Shown: positions 1-8,830 of the stretch, piece after piece
How positions within the stretch are numbered: the first letter of the stretch is position 1
How the letters are laid out: the number at the start of each line of letters is the position of its first letter
NCBI RefSeq assembly: GCF_002000055.1
Contig: NZ_MVBD01000007.1
Coordinates: 62,001 to 126,000 of the forward strand
Length of the DNA: 64,000 bases
Direction: 5' to 3'
Origin: Marinicella sediminis
Lineage (GTDB): Bacteria > Pseudomonadota > Gammaproteobacteria > Xanthomonadales > Marinicellaceae
The notes under the pieces: model-generated
Database searches by the model: none
What the model was told of the DNA's origin: nothing
The model's input: only the letters and a program-made list of their open reading frames with translations
Position numbers and translations under genes: made by a program

Positions 1-1
1 A

Positions 2-2392
2 CTGGCCAGAGTCACTGGGTTCATTGATTTTGGGGATGCGGTTCACAGCCAACTGATCAATGAAGTTGCGATCGCTGCGGCATATGTATTGATGGATCAA
101 CCCGATCCACTGGAAGCAACTGTTCAACTGCTCCGGGGTTATCACCAGGTGATGCCCTTGCTGCCCGAAGAACTGCCTCATTTGTACCAACTGATTGGTA
201 TGCGCCTGGCAGTCAGTGTGACTCAGGCAGCCATTGCCCGCCAGCAAGCGCCTGAAAACGCCTATAAATCAATCAGTGAACAACCGGCTTGGGACTTGCT
301 TGAGCGCTGGCAATCCATACACCCAGAATTTGCCCACTTCCGCTTTCGAGAAGCCTGTGGTCTGCTTGCCCACCCACAACAGGCTCTGTTGAAAGAGCAC
401 CTTCAAAAGCAAGCGGTCAGTCTGACTGAGGTGTTCCCCGAACACAGTCATAAAAAGCACATCCATGTGGTCGACCTGAGTGTGGGCAGCACCCTGTTGG
501 GCAATGCCGCTGATTATGAAAACCATGCCTTACAGCTGTTTCAAATGCATCAGCTACAAAACCGATATCCCGGGCATTTTTTGCTTGGTGGTTACCTCGA
601 ACCCAGGTCTTTTTATGCCTCTGAGGCCTTCAGCACTGAAGGAAATACAGGTCGTGAGTACCGCACCATACATCTGGGACTGGATGTCTGGCTGGATGCC
701 GGTACGGCGATTCATGCCCCGTTATCAGGAGTCGTGGTGGGTCTGCATGACAACGATCACCGCCGTGATTATGGCCCCACCCTGATCCTCGAGCACCGCT
801 TCCTGGCAGCTGATCAGGAAGTGGTGTTTTACAGCCTTTATGGCCACCTCAGCCGCCAAACTTTGCAACTCCACATCACCGGCGATGAGGTCAAAGCAGG
901 TCAACTATTGGCCTGGACCGGTGAAGACCATGAAAACGGTGGCTGGAGCCCTCATTTGCACTTTCAACTGATGCACGATTTGCTGGGCCATGAACACGAT
1001 TTTCCCGGTGCCTGCACACCAAATCATCAAACCACCATGCAAAGCCTGTGCCCCAACCCGGAATGGTTGTTCAAGGAAAGCAGCAACTGGTCACATCAGG
1101 CACAGCACAATCAGGCGCTGATTGATTACCGTCAAAAACACCTGGGTAAATCACTCAGTTTATCGTATTCAGAACCGCTTCAAATGCTCCGCGGTGATGA
1201 CGTGTATTTACTTGATCAATGGGGTCAAAAATACCTGGACACCTGCAATAACGTAGCACATGTCGGTCATGAACACCCGACTGTGGTAACTGCTGGCCAA
1301 GAACAAATGGCGGTGTTGAACACCAACTCCCGCTACCTCCATCCGGCAGTCGTACGGTTCACCGAAGCCTTGTTGGAAACTTTGCCCGCTGAGTTATCAG
1401 TGGTCCATCTGGTGAATTCCGGATCAGAAGCCAACGAATTGGCTTTACGCATGGCCAAAGCCTGCTCTGGAGAACAAGATGTCATTGCCTTGGAGTCAGG
1501 TTATCACGGAAACAGCAATGCCTGTATTGACATCAGCTCATATAAATTTGATGGTCACGGTGGCCACGGTGCGCCGCAACACACCCACATCGTCCCCCTG
1601 CCCGACACCTTCCGCGGTCTGTACCGCACGCCGGATGCCGGTGCAGCGTATGCCGGTCATGTAGCGCAGGTGATCCAACAACTGGAAACGCAGGGCCGGC
1701 GGCCAGCGGCATTCATCGCCGAAAGCATTGTCTCATGCGGCGGGCAAATTGAACTGCCCGATGGCTTTCTGCAACAGGTTTATCAATCCGTAAGGGCTGC
1801 TGGCGGGGTCTGCATTGCCGATGAAGTCCAGGTCGGTTGTGGGCGCATTGGCTCTCATTTCTGGGCCTTTGAAGCTCATGGGGTGGTACCTGACATACTG
1901 ACCATCGGCAAACCCATTGGCAACGGCCACCCACTGGCGGTGGTGGTTTGTACCCGAAAGGTGGCTGACCAGTTTGCCAATGGCATGGAGTATTTCAATA
2001 CCTTTGGCGGCAATCCGGTGTCGGCAACCATTGGCCTGGCCGTACTCCGGGTCATCAAGCAACAAAGCCTACAACAACGGGCCCTAGAGGTCGGTGACCA
2101 CCTGAAACAGCAATTAATGGCGTTCAGCGAACGCTTTCCATTGATCAAAGACGTTCGGGGTCAGGGCTTGTTTTTGGGTTTCGAGTTGTGTGATGAACAG
2201 TTGCAACCGGCTGAAAAACAAGCCGCTTATCTGGCCAACCGGATGCGGGAATTGGGCATCCTCATCAGTACCGATGGCCCGGATCACAACGTGATCAAAA
2301 TCAAGCCACCAATGACCATGCAGATTCATCATGCCGATGAGTTGTTGCAACGCCTTGAACAAGTATTCAACGAGACCGCCATGCAAGCCTGA
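2..2392 (+). CDS. APH kinase / M23 peptidase-like / class III aminotransferase fusion (5' end outside window)
   Basis: The reading frame is open from base 2, so the gene starts before the window; the ATG at 89 is internal. The first codons carry the end of an APH-type kinase domain (IDFGD at 23-37). A LytM/M23 peptidase-like domain follows, with its HLGLD metal motif at 671-685, YGHLS near 839 and an HLHF motif at 953. The rest is a PLP class III aminotransferase with the PLP lysine in TIGKP (1910-1912). Similar three-part proteins of about 1000 residues are known in proteobacteria. Kinase plus class III enzyme recalls the hydroxylysine kinase and phospho-lyase pair, so a kinase/phospho-lyase acting on a small amino compound is inferred; the substrate is unknown. 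The peptidase domain lies between the two enzyme domains. Confidence 0.9.
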   Translation: MARVTGFIDFGDAVHSQLINEVAIAAAYVLMDQPDPLEATVQLLRGYHQVMPLLPEELPHLYQLIGMRLAVSVTQAAIARQQAPENAYKSISEQPAWDLLERWQSIHPEFAHFRFREACGLLAHPQQALLKEHLQKQAVSLTEVFPEHSHKKHIHVVDLSVGSTLLGNAADYENHALQLFQMHQLQNRYPGHFLLGGYLEPRSFYASEAFSTEGNTGREYRTIHLGLDVWLDAGTAIHAPLSGVVVGLHDNDHRRDYGPTLILEHRFLAADQEVVFYSLYGHLSRQTLQLHITGDEVKAGQLLAWTGEDHENGGWSPHLHFQLMHDLLGHEHDFPGACTPNHQTTMQSLCPNPEWLFKESSNWSHQAQHNQALIDYRQKHLGKSLSLSYSEPLQMLRGDDVYLLDQWGQKYLDTCNNVAHVGHEHPTVVTAGQEQMAVLNTNSRYLHPAVVRFTEALLETLPAELSVVHLVNSGSEANELALRMAKACSGEQDVIALESGYHGNSNACIDISSYKFDGHGGHGAPQHTHIVPLPDTFRGLYRTPDAGAAYAGHVAQVIQQLETQGRRPAAFIAESIVSCGGQIELPDGFLQQVYQSVRAAGGVCIADEVQVGCGRIGSHFWAFEAHGVVPDILTIGKPIGNGHPLAVVVCTRKVADQFANGMEYFNTFGGNPVSATIGLAVLRVIKQQSLQQRALEVGDHLKQQLMAFSERFPLIKDVRGQGLFLGFELCDEQLQPAEKQAAYLANRMRELGILISTDGPDHNVIKIKPPMTMQIHHADELLQRLEQVFNETAMQA

Positions 2393-2424
2393 AAAGAACA
2401 ACCACTGATGGCAGGAATCTGTGC

Positions 2425-2445
2425 TGCTGGTATGTTAAAATGGGC
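2425..2445 (+). promoter_or_regulatory. possible extended -10 promoter for slyD
   Basis: A TGGTATGTT extended -10-like element followed by an A-rich run lies about 35 bases before the slyD start. No convincing -35 box is visible. An AGGA ribosome site precedes the ATG at 2472. Confidence 0.3.
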
Positions 2446-2471
2446 GGTTTACTCAATAAACAGGACACATA

Positions 2472-2933
2472 ATGCAAATCAAAAAAGACTGTGTGGTTGC
2501 GATGCACTACACGTTAACCAATGACCAGGGCGACGTTTTGGACTCTTCAGAAGGCCGTGATGCGCTGAAATTTCTGCAAGGAGCCAACAACATCATAACC
2601 GGATTGGAAAAAGCCATGGAAGGTAAAGAGGTTGGGGACGCTTTTGAAGTGACTGTTGAACCTGAAGAAGCTTACGGTATACGCCACGAGCAAATGGTCC
2701 AAAAGGTTCCCATGTCGGCTTTCCAGGGCGTTGATAACGTGGCAGTTGGTATGACCTTTCATGCCGAAACCGAACACGGTCCGGTACCGGTCAAAATCAC
2801 TGAAGTGGTTGATGATGTGGTCACCGTCGACGGTAATCATGAACTGGCCGGTCAACGCTTGCACTTCAAAGTCAGTGTTGAAGAAGTGCGTGAAGCCACC
2901 CAAGAAGAACTGGAACACAACCACGCTCACTGA
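2472..2933 (+). CDS. slyD: FKBP-type peptidyl-prolyl isomerase SlyD
   Basis: This 153-residue cytoplasmic protein catalyses cis/trans proline isomerisation and acts as a folding chaperone. The N-terminal FKBP half (MHYTL, LDSS, LQGANNIITGLEKAMEG) is split by the SlyD-type insert-in-flap (about residues 70-125: EEAYGIRHEQMVQKV then the TVDGNHELAG signature). In E. coli SlyD a long His/Cys-rich tail binds nickel. Here the tail is only a short ELEHNHAH, so metal storage is probably reduced. It is a single gene with its own AGGA ribosome site and an inverted repeat just after the stop. Confidence 0.95.
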   Translation: MQIKKDCVVAMHYTLTNDQGDVLDSSEGRDALKFLQGANNIITGLEKAMEGKEVGDAFEVTVEPEEAYGIRHEQMVQKVPMSAFQGVDNVAVGMTFHAETEHGPVPVKITEVVDDVVTVDGNHELAGQRLHFKVSVEEVREATQEELEHNHAH

Positions 2934-2949
2934 ATCAAACAGACATCAT

Positions 2950-2981
2950 CAGGACACAATCCGCGGTGGTTTTGTGTCCTG
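2950..2981 (+). terminator. inverted repeat after slyD, possible terminator
   Basis: A perfect 10-bp stem (CAGGACACAA / TTGTGTCCTG) with a 12-base loop starts 16 bases after the slyD stop. No T-run follows, so it may be a weak terminator or an mRNA 3'-end stabiliser. Confidence 0.4.
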
Positions 2982-3119
2982 ACTCCAGCAAAAAACCGAA
3001 CCTTCCCCGTGCCAATTGGGTCAAATGACCTCAATTCATCACAGAATTGTTAAAAAAACCTTATATTTTTCATGTCTTTGAGCTTAGAATGTAATAACTT
3101 CATTTAACTATTGATGCTC

Positions 3120-3863
3120 ATGTTTAAAAAATCTCTGTTTTTGCTGCTCGCAGCCACTGGCCTGAATGCCCAGCCTTATCAGTCAGATTTCCAACCAGAT
3201 TCCGGCAATGCAACAACCGGTGGTGGCGGTGGTTGTAATCTGTTCACCAACTGCAGTTTTGAAACCGGTGACACCACAGGTTGGGTCATCAACGACATCA
3301 ATTCACCCTTCATTCCCATTTCTGTGGTACCGGATGGAACCGACATCGGCTTCGGCTTTTTTCTGACCCAGGCCACTGATGGCGCTTTTTCATTGATCGC
3401 CGGGTTTGATGGCGATGGACCTGGGGTGGTCGAATTTGCTCAAGACGTGGTGCTCCCCAGTGACATCAGTACCATCACATTTGACTACAGGGGCGCCTGG
3501 GACCTGCAAGGCTTTGGGGCAGCAGTTGACCGCACCATGTCACTGGAGGTACAGCCATCAGGTGGAGGAGCTGCCTTACAATCCGACCTGATTCTGACCG
3601 CCACAGCGGGTGACCTGGTCACTGATTCAGGACCACAGTCCGCTTCTGTTGGCGTGTCTTCTTTCGCTGGCCAAGCTGTGAGAATTGCCCTGGTAATGGA
3701 TATCCCTGAAGACTTCACTGGTCCTGCTTTCATTCAGTTTGATAACTTCCAGGGTGGTTTCCCTCCTCCCCGGGTTCCAACGCTTGGAATGATGAGCCTG
3801 GCCTTGTTGGGTGGTCTGATGATTGCTGTGACTGTACTGGTGCGCAGAAAAGTACAACTGTAA
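3120..3863 (+). CDS. exported protein with IPTL-CTERM-like sorting tail
   Basis: The 247-residue protein begins with a signal peptide (MFKKSLFLLLAATGLNAQ). A Gly-rich stretch follows, then a beta-rich body resembling a carbohydrate-binding or adhesion-type sandwich (CNLFTNCSFETGDTTGW near the start, QFDNFQGG near the end). The C-terminus has the tripartite layout of IPTL-CTERM proteins: VPTLG, a hydrophobic helix, then a basic RRK cluster. Such tails are thought to direct processing at the membrane by a rhombosortase-type protease. No sorting enzyme is in the window. ATG 3120 is chosen because it gives a normal signal peptide; TTG 3111 and ATG 3114 are in-frame alternatives. The role of the body is unknown. 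Confidence 0.75.
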   Translation: MFKKSLFLLLAATGLNAQPYQSDFQPDSGNATTGGGGGCNLFTNCSFETGDTTGWVINDINSPFIPISVVPDGTDIGFGFFLTQATDGAFSLIAGFDGDGPGVVEFAQDVVLPSDISTITFDYRGAWDLQGFGAAVDRTMSLEVQPSGGGAALQSDLILTATAGDLVTDSGPQSASVGVSSFAGQAVRIALVMDIPEDFTGPAFIQFDNFQGGFPPPRVPTLGMMSLALLGGLMIAVTVLVRRKVQL

Positions 3864-3880
3864 TCAAGTCACCAACCGAC

Positions 3881-3915
3881 AAAAAAACCCTGGTCGGTCG
3901 ACCAGGGTTTTTTGA
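3881..3915. terminator. bidirectional rho-independent terminator
   Basis: An A7 run, a perfect CCCTGGTCG/CGACCAGGG stem and a T6 run lie between two convergent genes. The hairpin has a U-tract on either strand and can end both transcripts. Confidence 0.85.
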
Positions 3916-3935
3916 TGGGCAAAGGTCATGGTTGC

Positions 3936-5129
3936 TCAAAACAATTGTTCCAGACGACTGATCACTGCATCATCACCTGATTGGCTGAGCCAAAACAACG
4001 CCTGCTTTTTCACTGACCTCGGGTATGCACCTTCGACCACAGTAAATAAGGCTTCAGAAGATTGTTTTCCCGGTAGTTGAGACAACACAAACACAGCATG
4101 TTCCTGCTGACTGGCATCAACACTGGTTCTCAACACATTCATCGCCACCGGCCTGGCCCGATCAGGACTGTTTTGTGCCAGCCAGAACAAAGCCTGCTCA
4201 CGCACTTCTTCATCCAGGTGGTCTTTGACCAGTCCGGCCAGTGCTTCTTTGGCAGCTTCGGTGTTGATCTGAGATAAACTGAAGACCGCTTTTTCTTTGA
4301 TTTCCAGGTGTTCTGTGTGGCTCATCAAGTCGATCAGAAATGCCGGTAAATCAACCACATCATCGGTTTGTGAGAGCCAGAAAATGGCATCAGCCTGCTG
4401 TTGCTGGTCCTGGTCATGTTGGGCGACCTCTTTCAATAAATCCACCGCTGTTGTGCTGTGCTGCTGACTCAGGGCAAAATTGATGTGCCTTCTGACTTCA
4501 CCCACCGGTAGCTCCTGCAGTAACTTTTGTAAAGACGCAAAGCCATCCTGCCGTTGACCCAACCAGAACACCGCCTGTTCGGAATAATCATCCTGTTGCT
4601 CAGTTGCGAGCGCAAACAAGGCACTGGTGGCGGCCTGACCCGGATGCAAACTGATGGCGTACAATCCACCTGATGCCTGTTCCTGAGCTGCAGATTTGAC
4701 TTGAGTGGTCAGCCATTGCAGGCTTTGTGTTGTGGTGACATGCTCTAGCCAGGCAATTTCCATACCGTCGGCTTTCACCGCACAATGATCACCAACAGGC
4801 ATCACCTGATCAACCTGACCGTTGTTCAGATGCACAAAAAAATGCACCTGGTCTGTCAACGGGCTGTCACTGGATGAACCATAGCCATATTGACTCTTCT
4901 TGAGGTCACAAACTGATTCTTCCCCATGCTGATAACAGCACATGGATCGGGTTTCTTCTGCGGCTGGAATGCTGTAGGCAAACCATTGATCTGAACGCTT
5001 GTTTTGGTCAACATACTCAACCAACGACAATTCGCTGGACTGAATGTTGAGGTTGTTAAAAAATGGCTGCGATGCGCCCTGGCTCGCAGACAGGGTCAAC
5101 AGACCCAAAGTGGCTAGCAATGTTTTCAT
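3936..5129 (-). CDS. exported HEAT-repeat protein, last gene of ECF sigma operon
   Basis: The 397-residue protein has a signal peptide (MKTLLATLGLLTLSASQGAS). An N-terminal region carries a Cys cluster (SMCCYQHGEESVC), which suggests disulfides in the periplasm. From about residue 160 there are HEAT-like helical repeats with a recurring signature (AVFWLGQ, AIFWLSQ, AVFSLSQ, ALFWLAQ, AVFVLSQ, ALFWLSQ), a unit of roughly 30-35 residues. Such solenoids bind other proteins. The leader AGGAGCACACC-ATG closely resembles that of the upstream HEAT gene, suggesting local duplication. It lies 67 bases after that gene and is inferred to belong to the sigma/anti-sigma operon. Partner and function are unknown. 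Confidence 0.8.
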   Translation of the reverse strand: MKTLLATLGLLTLSASQGASQPFFNNLNIQSSELSLVEYVDQNKRSDQWFAYSIPAAEETRSMCCYQHGEESVCDLKKSQYGYGSSSDSPLTDQVHFFVHLNNGQVDQVMPVGDHCAVKADGMEIAWLEHVTTTQSLQWLTTQVKSAAQEQASGGLYAISLHPGQAATSALFALATEQQDDYSEQAVFWLGQRQDGFASLQKLLQELPVGEVRRHINFALSQQHSTTAVDLLKEVAQHDQDQQQQADAIFWLSQTDDVVDLPAFLIDLMSHTEHLEIKEKAVFSLSQINTEAAKEALAGLVKDHLDEEVREQALFWLAQNSPDRARPVAMNVLRTSVDASQQEHAVFVLSQLPGKQSSEALFTVVEGAYPRSVKKQALFWLSQSGDDAVISRLEQLF

Positions 5130-5143
5130 GGTGTGCTCCTGAA

Positions 5144-5168
5144 GGGTGCAGGTTCAGGGCCTGCACCC
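5144..5168 (-). other. intercistronic hairpin between the two HEAT genes
   Basis: A perfect 9-bp stem (GGGTGCAGG/CCTGCACCC) with a 7-base loop sits just upstream of the ribosome site of the second HEAT gene. No T-run follows on the minus strand, so mRNA processing, stability or translation control is more likely than full termination. Confidence 0.5.
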
Positions 5169-5196
5169 GTTAAAAGATAGGGTTAACTGTTAGGTA

Positions 5197-6726
5197 TTAA
5201 GGGTTTTCGATGGCGTCCAGTAGCGCATCGGCATCGGTGACAGAGATCATCTGGATGATTTGTTTTTTGACCTCATGGTCGGTCTCTGCTTTCAAAAGTT
5301 TGACCATGGCATCGACATTGTCCTGCATCATCAGCGCATTGAGTACCGCTTGCTTCACAGTGTGATCACCTGCTTTGAAACGATCCAGCAAAAAGTCAAT
5401 GTTCAAGGCCTCAGAGGACAAGCCTAAAGCTTCATAAAATGCCGCTTCCTCAGCAACCTGCGGGTCATCCTGATACAAGTCCATCAGCGCATCTGTGGCA
5501 TCCATGATGCCAAATTGCCTGATGATCGCAGCTTTGGTTTGTTGGTCGGTTTCTTTGGCATAAACAGTGCGCAGGGCATCCACGGCATCCATCACCATCA
5601 AGGTGCTGACCAGGGCTTGTCTGCGCTCGGCAGCGGACTCCTGTTCTATCAGACTGACAATGGTTTGCGGATCCGCATCGGTGGCCAGTAACACCTGGGC
5701 AATGACATCTTTTTCTTCATTGTCAACGGCTTTCTGATACAAGTCCGTTAGGTATGTGCCCAACCCTTCATCATCAACCATGATCAAAGCATGGATGGCC
5801 TGTTGGCGAATTTCAGGATTGGTTTCCGCATCAATCACTGCATATAAATAGGAGGCATCTCCGGACAAACCCAAAGCTTCAAGGATCGCTCGCTTTTGAT
5901 CTCCTTTGGCCTGTGGATAGATGTTTTTAAGGGCCGCGGCCTCACCTTTGATACCCAGCATTTGTATCAGATACATTTTCAAATCGGGGTGTTGCTCTTT
6001 GTTCAGCAGCTGGATCAGCTGAGTGCTGTCATCATGATGAATAAAGCCCTGGATGATCGCTGATTTGAGCTCAATATCCGAACTCTTCTCATAAAGCCTG
6101 AGCAGTTTGTCACGGCTGTTTTTGCTGTCTCGCAAACTCAGCATCTGAATAGCCTGGTGTTGCAAACCAGGATCTTTTTCAGCTTCAATGAACCGATACA
6201 GATAATCAGCCACCACTTCCTGATCACTCAGACCCAATAGTTGGATGGCGTTCATCTTCACCCGTTCCGACTGACTTTTTTCCAACATCTCATACACCTT
6301 TGGCAAGGCTTTTTGCGGGTCATTGAACATGATTTGCTGCAAGGTGAACAATTTAAGTTCTTCGTCCATTGCTTCCTGATGGGTGATGACTTCATCTCCA
6401 TCACCGTGTTCAAACAACAGCACCCTGGCATCATCAGCCCATTGACTGTCCTGATGTTGACGGATCAGTTTTTCTAACAAACGTTTGGCCTGCACCCGCT
6501 GTCTGAGTTGATAATGACTGTAGGCCTGCCAATACATCGATGCAGCTGTTAAGCGTTCTGCTTTGGCCGCCACCTTGAATGCTTCTATCGCAGCCGCCCA
6601 TTCTTTGCTTTGCATGGTGGTGTGCCCATGGTCATAGGCTTCTTTGGGGTCATCTGTGAACAATTCGGCCTGACTCAGGCCAAACAAGCTCAGCATGACG
6701 ATCAACATGGGTAGTTTGGTTTTCAT
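5197..6726 (-). CDS. exported TPR/HEAT-repeat protein in ECF sigma operon
   Basis: The 509-residue protein starts with a signal peptide (MKTKLPMLIVMLSLFGLSQA). A TPR-like helical pair follows (AYDHGHTTMQSKEWAAAIEAF; AASMYWQAYSHYQLRQRVQAK), then many HEAT-like helical repeats to the C-terminus (MNAIQLLGLSDQ, HQAIQMLSLRD, RAILEALGLSGD, KQAVLNALMMQD). ATG 6726 is chosen because it has AGGAG seven bases upstream and begins 11 bases after the anti-sigma stop; the longer frame would overlap that gene. The protein probably works in the periplasm as a binding scaffold. Position directly behind the anti-sigma gene suggests a part in, or an output of, that pathway; this is inference. Confidence 0.82.
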   Translation of the reverse strand: MKTKLPMLIVMLSLFGLSQAELFTDDPKEAYDHGHTTMQSKEWAAAIEAFKVAAKAERLTAASMYWQAYSHYQLRQRVQAKRLLEKLIRQHQDSQWADDARVLLFEHGDGDEVITHQEAMDEELKLFTLQQIMFNDPQKALPKVYEMLEKSQSERVKMNAIQLLGLSDQEVVADYLYRFIEAEKDPGLQHQAIQMLSLRDSKNSRDKLLRLYEKSSDIELKSAIIQGFIHHDDSTQLIQLLNKEQHPDLKMYLIQMLGIKGEAAALKNIYPQAKGDQKRAILEALGLSGDASYLYAVIDAETNPEIRQQAIHALIMVDDEGLGTYLTDLYQKAVDNEEKDVIAQVLLATDADPQTIVSLIEQESAAERRQALVSTLMVMDAVDALRTVYAKETDQQTKAAIIRQFGIMDATDALMDLYQDDPQVAEEAAFYEALGLSSEALNIDFLLDRFKAGDHTVKQAVLNALMMQDNVDAMVKLLKAETDHEVKKQIIQMISVTDADALLDAIENP

Positions 6727-6736
6727 GGTTGTGCTC

Positions 6737-7465
6737 CTAAATAATTTCATCGTGGTTTGCCAATTGCTGTTTCATCGCCTTGATCCTGAACATCAGTTGC
6801 CTGTCGTTCTGATCACTGACCCAATTGGCCTCGGGTTGCTGAGTTTGCGCCGGTGCACCGTTGGCGTACTCCAATAACACAGGTTCTAATTCCTGTAACA
6901 ATTGTTGGGTAAACTGGCCGTCGTTGCCGGCCAGTGCTTGTTTGAAGATTCGGTTCGAAGTCAACAAACGTTGAGCGGTAGAGCTGGCATTGGCCAACCC
7001 ATTACCGTTGCTGACCTGGGTGAGGAAGATTTCACTCTGGGTCAGGTGTAATTGGATATTTTGCGCCAGTAACTGCTGTTGCAAAGCATCTCCTGAAGAC
7101 AGATCTGATTGTTGTCTGCCGGCAATATATGCCACCAGCACCAGACCCACTACCATGGCCATACCAGCCAGAGAATACTGAGGCTGTACCAAACCATTCA
7201 TCAGTCTCTGCCAGAAATGAGCGGGGGATTTGGCATTGCCCGGGGTTTCAGGTAACCGATCGGCGATCTGATTCCATAATTGCTGACCATAATCTTCAGG
7301 CAGCTGATGTTGCTGATCCTGGGCTTGTTCAATGACCGTCATGTCTGCCTCCAGTTGATCCAACTGCCGGCAACTGTCCGGTGATTTCAGACAGGCATCA
7401 ATGTCCGCTTTATCAGCTTCATCGAAATAAATCATCAACAGTTTTTCATCTTCGATGGGATTCAT
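6737..7465 (-). CDS. membrane-anchored anti-sigma factor (putative)
   Basis: The 242-residue protein has a cytoplasmic N-terminal part (about 1-90) with an acidic helical start (IEDEKLLMIYFDEADKAD), one membrane helix (about 97-116, LAGMAMVVGLVLVAYIAG), and a C-terminal periplasmic part of roughly 120 residues. This is the usual layout of anti-sigma factors that hold an ECF sigma factor until a signal arrives. No HxxxCxxC zinc motif is visible, so it is not a ZAS-type factor. Its ATG overlaps the sigma gene stop by four bases (ATGA), giving coupled translation and supporting a 1:1 partner. Sequence similarity to a named family is not evident by eye; the call rests on layout and context. Confidence 0.7.
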   Translation of the reverse strand: MNPIEDEKLLMIYFDEADKADIDACLKSPDSCRQLDQLEADMTVIEQAQDQQHQLPEDYGQQLWNQIADRLPETPGNAKSPAHFWQRLMNGLVQPQYSLAGMAMVVGLVLVAYIAGRQQSDLSSGDALQQQLLAQNIQLHLTQSEIFLTQVSNGNGLANASSTAQRLLTSNRIFKQALAGNDGQFTQQLLQELEPVLLEYANGAPAQTQQPEANWVSDQNDRQLMFRIKAMKQQLANHDEII

Positions 7466-8013
7466 GCAATCACCTCAGTGTTCAGTTGTTTACGCAGTTT
7501 TTTAACAGCGCGAAAAAGGGTTTGTTTACAGGCATTTTTTTTGATGTTTAACACCTGGGCTGTTTCCTCAATGGAGTAGCCCTGGTGGTGTTTCATGGTC
7601 ACTGCGATGCGTTCTACATCACTCAATGCAGACATCGCCTGCTGTAAACGTTGTTGCAGGTCAAGTTGGTCATCGCTGGCAATGCGGTGATCGGTGATGT
7701 CATGTCGTTGCTCAGCATCATCCAGAGAAGTGGCCAGGTGGCGATTGGCCTTGCGTAAATGATCAATCGCACTGTTGGTGGTGATGCGCATCAACCACGT
7801 TGAAAATTTTGCCTTTGGCTGGTAACGGTTAATGGCCTGGAAGGCCTTGATGAATGTTTCCTGAGCAATGTCTTCAGCCTGTGAACTGTCGGTCGTGTAT
7901 CGATAAGCCAGGCGGTTCACCGCCTGTGCATAATGCAGCACAATCAGGCGAAAGGCTTGTTTGTCACCCCCTTTGGCTTGTTGTACGGTTCGCTCATCGA
8001 TTTCATTCATCAT
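7462..8013 (-). CDS. ECF-type RNA polymerase sigma factor
   Basis: The 183-residue protein has the two sigma domains of ECF factors. Region 2 runs from about residue 20 to 90 (DSSQAEDIAQETFIKAF, then FSTWLMRITTNSAIDHLRK). Region 4 lies at about 120-175 (LSDVERIAVTMKHHQGYSIEETA), with a helix-turn-helix that binds the -35 element. No region 1.1 or long region 3 is present. It is the first gene of the operon sigma, anti-sigma, HEAT, HEAT. ECF operons often drive their own transcription, but no certain ECF promoter is visible in the short upstream gap. Start codons at 8013 and 8010 are both possible. Confidence 0.92.
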   Translation of the reverse strand: MMNEIDERTVQQAKGGDKQAFRLIVLHYAQAVNRLAYRYTTDSSQAEDIAQETFIKAFQAINRYQPKAKFSTWLMRITTNSAIDHLRKANRHLATSLDDAEQRHDITDHRIASDDQLDLQQRLQQAMSALSDVERIAVTMKHHQGYSIEETAQVLNIKKNACKQTLFRAVKKLRKQLNTEVIA

Positions 8014-8078
8014 GTCAGCTTAAACGCAGTCCGGTCTGGTTTGGTTATTAAAAAATGAAATAATTTTGATCGAGCCAA

Positions 8079-8681
8079 TCAACCGTTCATCAGCACCACC
8101 CACCAGACTGTGATCAGCATGGCCAGAGCAAACCCCGCTCTGATCAGGCTGGCCGGCAGCGGTTTCAACATCAGTGGCCGCAGGAACTGACCAAAGACCA
8201 ACCACAACAAATCAATCAGTACCACCAACAGCCAGCACACCAGACCAGTCATGATGTATGCTTTGGCAGGGGTGGAATAGGGCAACAAAAATTCAACATA
8301 AATCACCAGCAGCGCGGCATAAGCTTTGGGATTGATGACATTCAAAACGAAACCATCAACAAATCCAGGGGCTGCAGCGGCCACACCCGGCTCTGTAACC
8401 GGTCTGACCATGGCGATTTTCCAGGCCAACCAAGTGATATAAACCACACCCGCCCACTTCATCCAAACTTGACTCATTGGATAAGCACTGAACAACCAAC
8501 TGATGCCCCAGGCTTGTAGCAACAACACCAGGGCGAATCCAGCGATCAGGCCGGCGACGAACCTCAGGCCCTGAAAAAAACCAAACACCGCTCCAGTGGC
8601 TGCCACCGCCATAGGTGCAGGTCCCGGTGATCCCAGCAATAAAAAAGCAAAAATAACAAGGTTAATCCAGGCGTCAAGCAT
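8079..8681 (-). CDS. LysE/RhtB-family exporter
   Basis: This 200-residue inner-membrane protein has about six hydrophobic helices and the LysE-family N-terminal motif (LLLGSPGPAPMAVAATGAVFG). Members export amino acids such as threonine, homoserine lactone or lysine. A conserved NVINPKAYAALL stretch in the middle is typical of the family. The substrate cannot be told from sequence. It is divergent from the DUF4166 gene and separated by 65 bases from the sigma operon, so it is probably a single-gene unit. Confidence 0.88.
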   Translation of the reverse strand: MLDAWINLVIFAFLLLGSPGPAPMAVAATGAVFGFFQGLRFVAGLIAGFALVLLLQAWGISWLFSAYPMSQVWMKWAGVVYITWLAWKIAMVRPVTEPGVAAAAPGFVDGFVLNVINPKAYAALLVIYVEFLLPYSTPAKAYIMTGLVCWLLVVLIDLLWLVFGQFLRPLMLKPLPASLIRAGFALAMLITVWWVVLMNG

Positions 8682-8714
8682 GCCAATAAAACGGTCTGTG
8701 TGGAGGGACTGTAG

Positions 8715-8720
8715 TATAAT
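8715..8720 (+). promoter_or_regulatory. TATAAT -10 box candidate upstream of DUF4166 gene
   Basis: A perfect TATAAT lies in the divergent gap. No good -35 box is found 16-18 bases upstream, so support is weak. Confidence 0.3.
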
Positions 8721-8830
8721 ATAAAGTTGCGCAGGTACAGCACGATGACGGGGGTTTTGTTACACCAGACAAATCCTGCAATGAGTTGCCATTACCGCTG
8801 CCTGAGCCCCACCTATACGGAACATTACGG

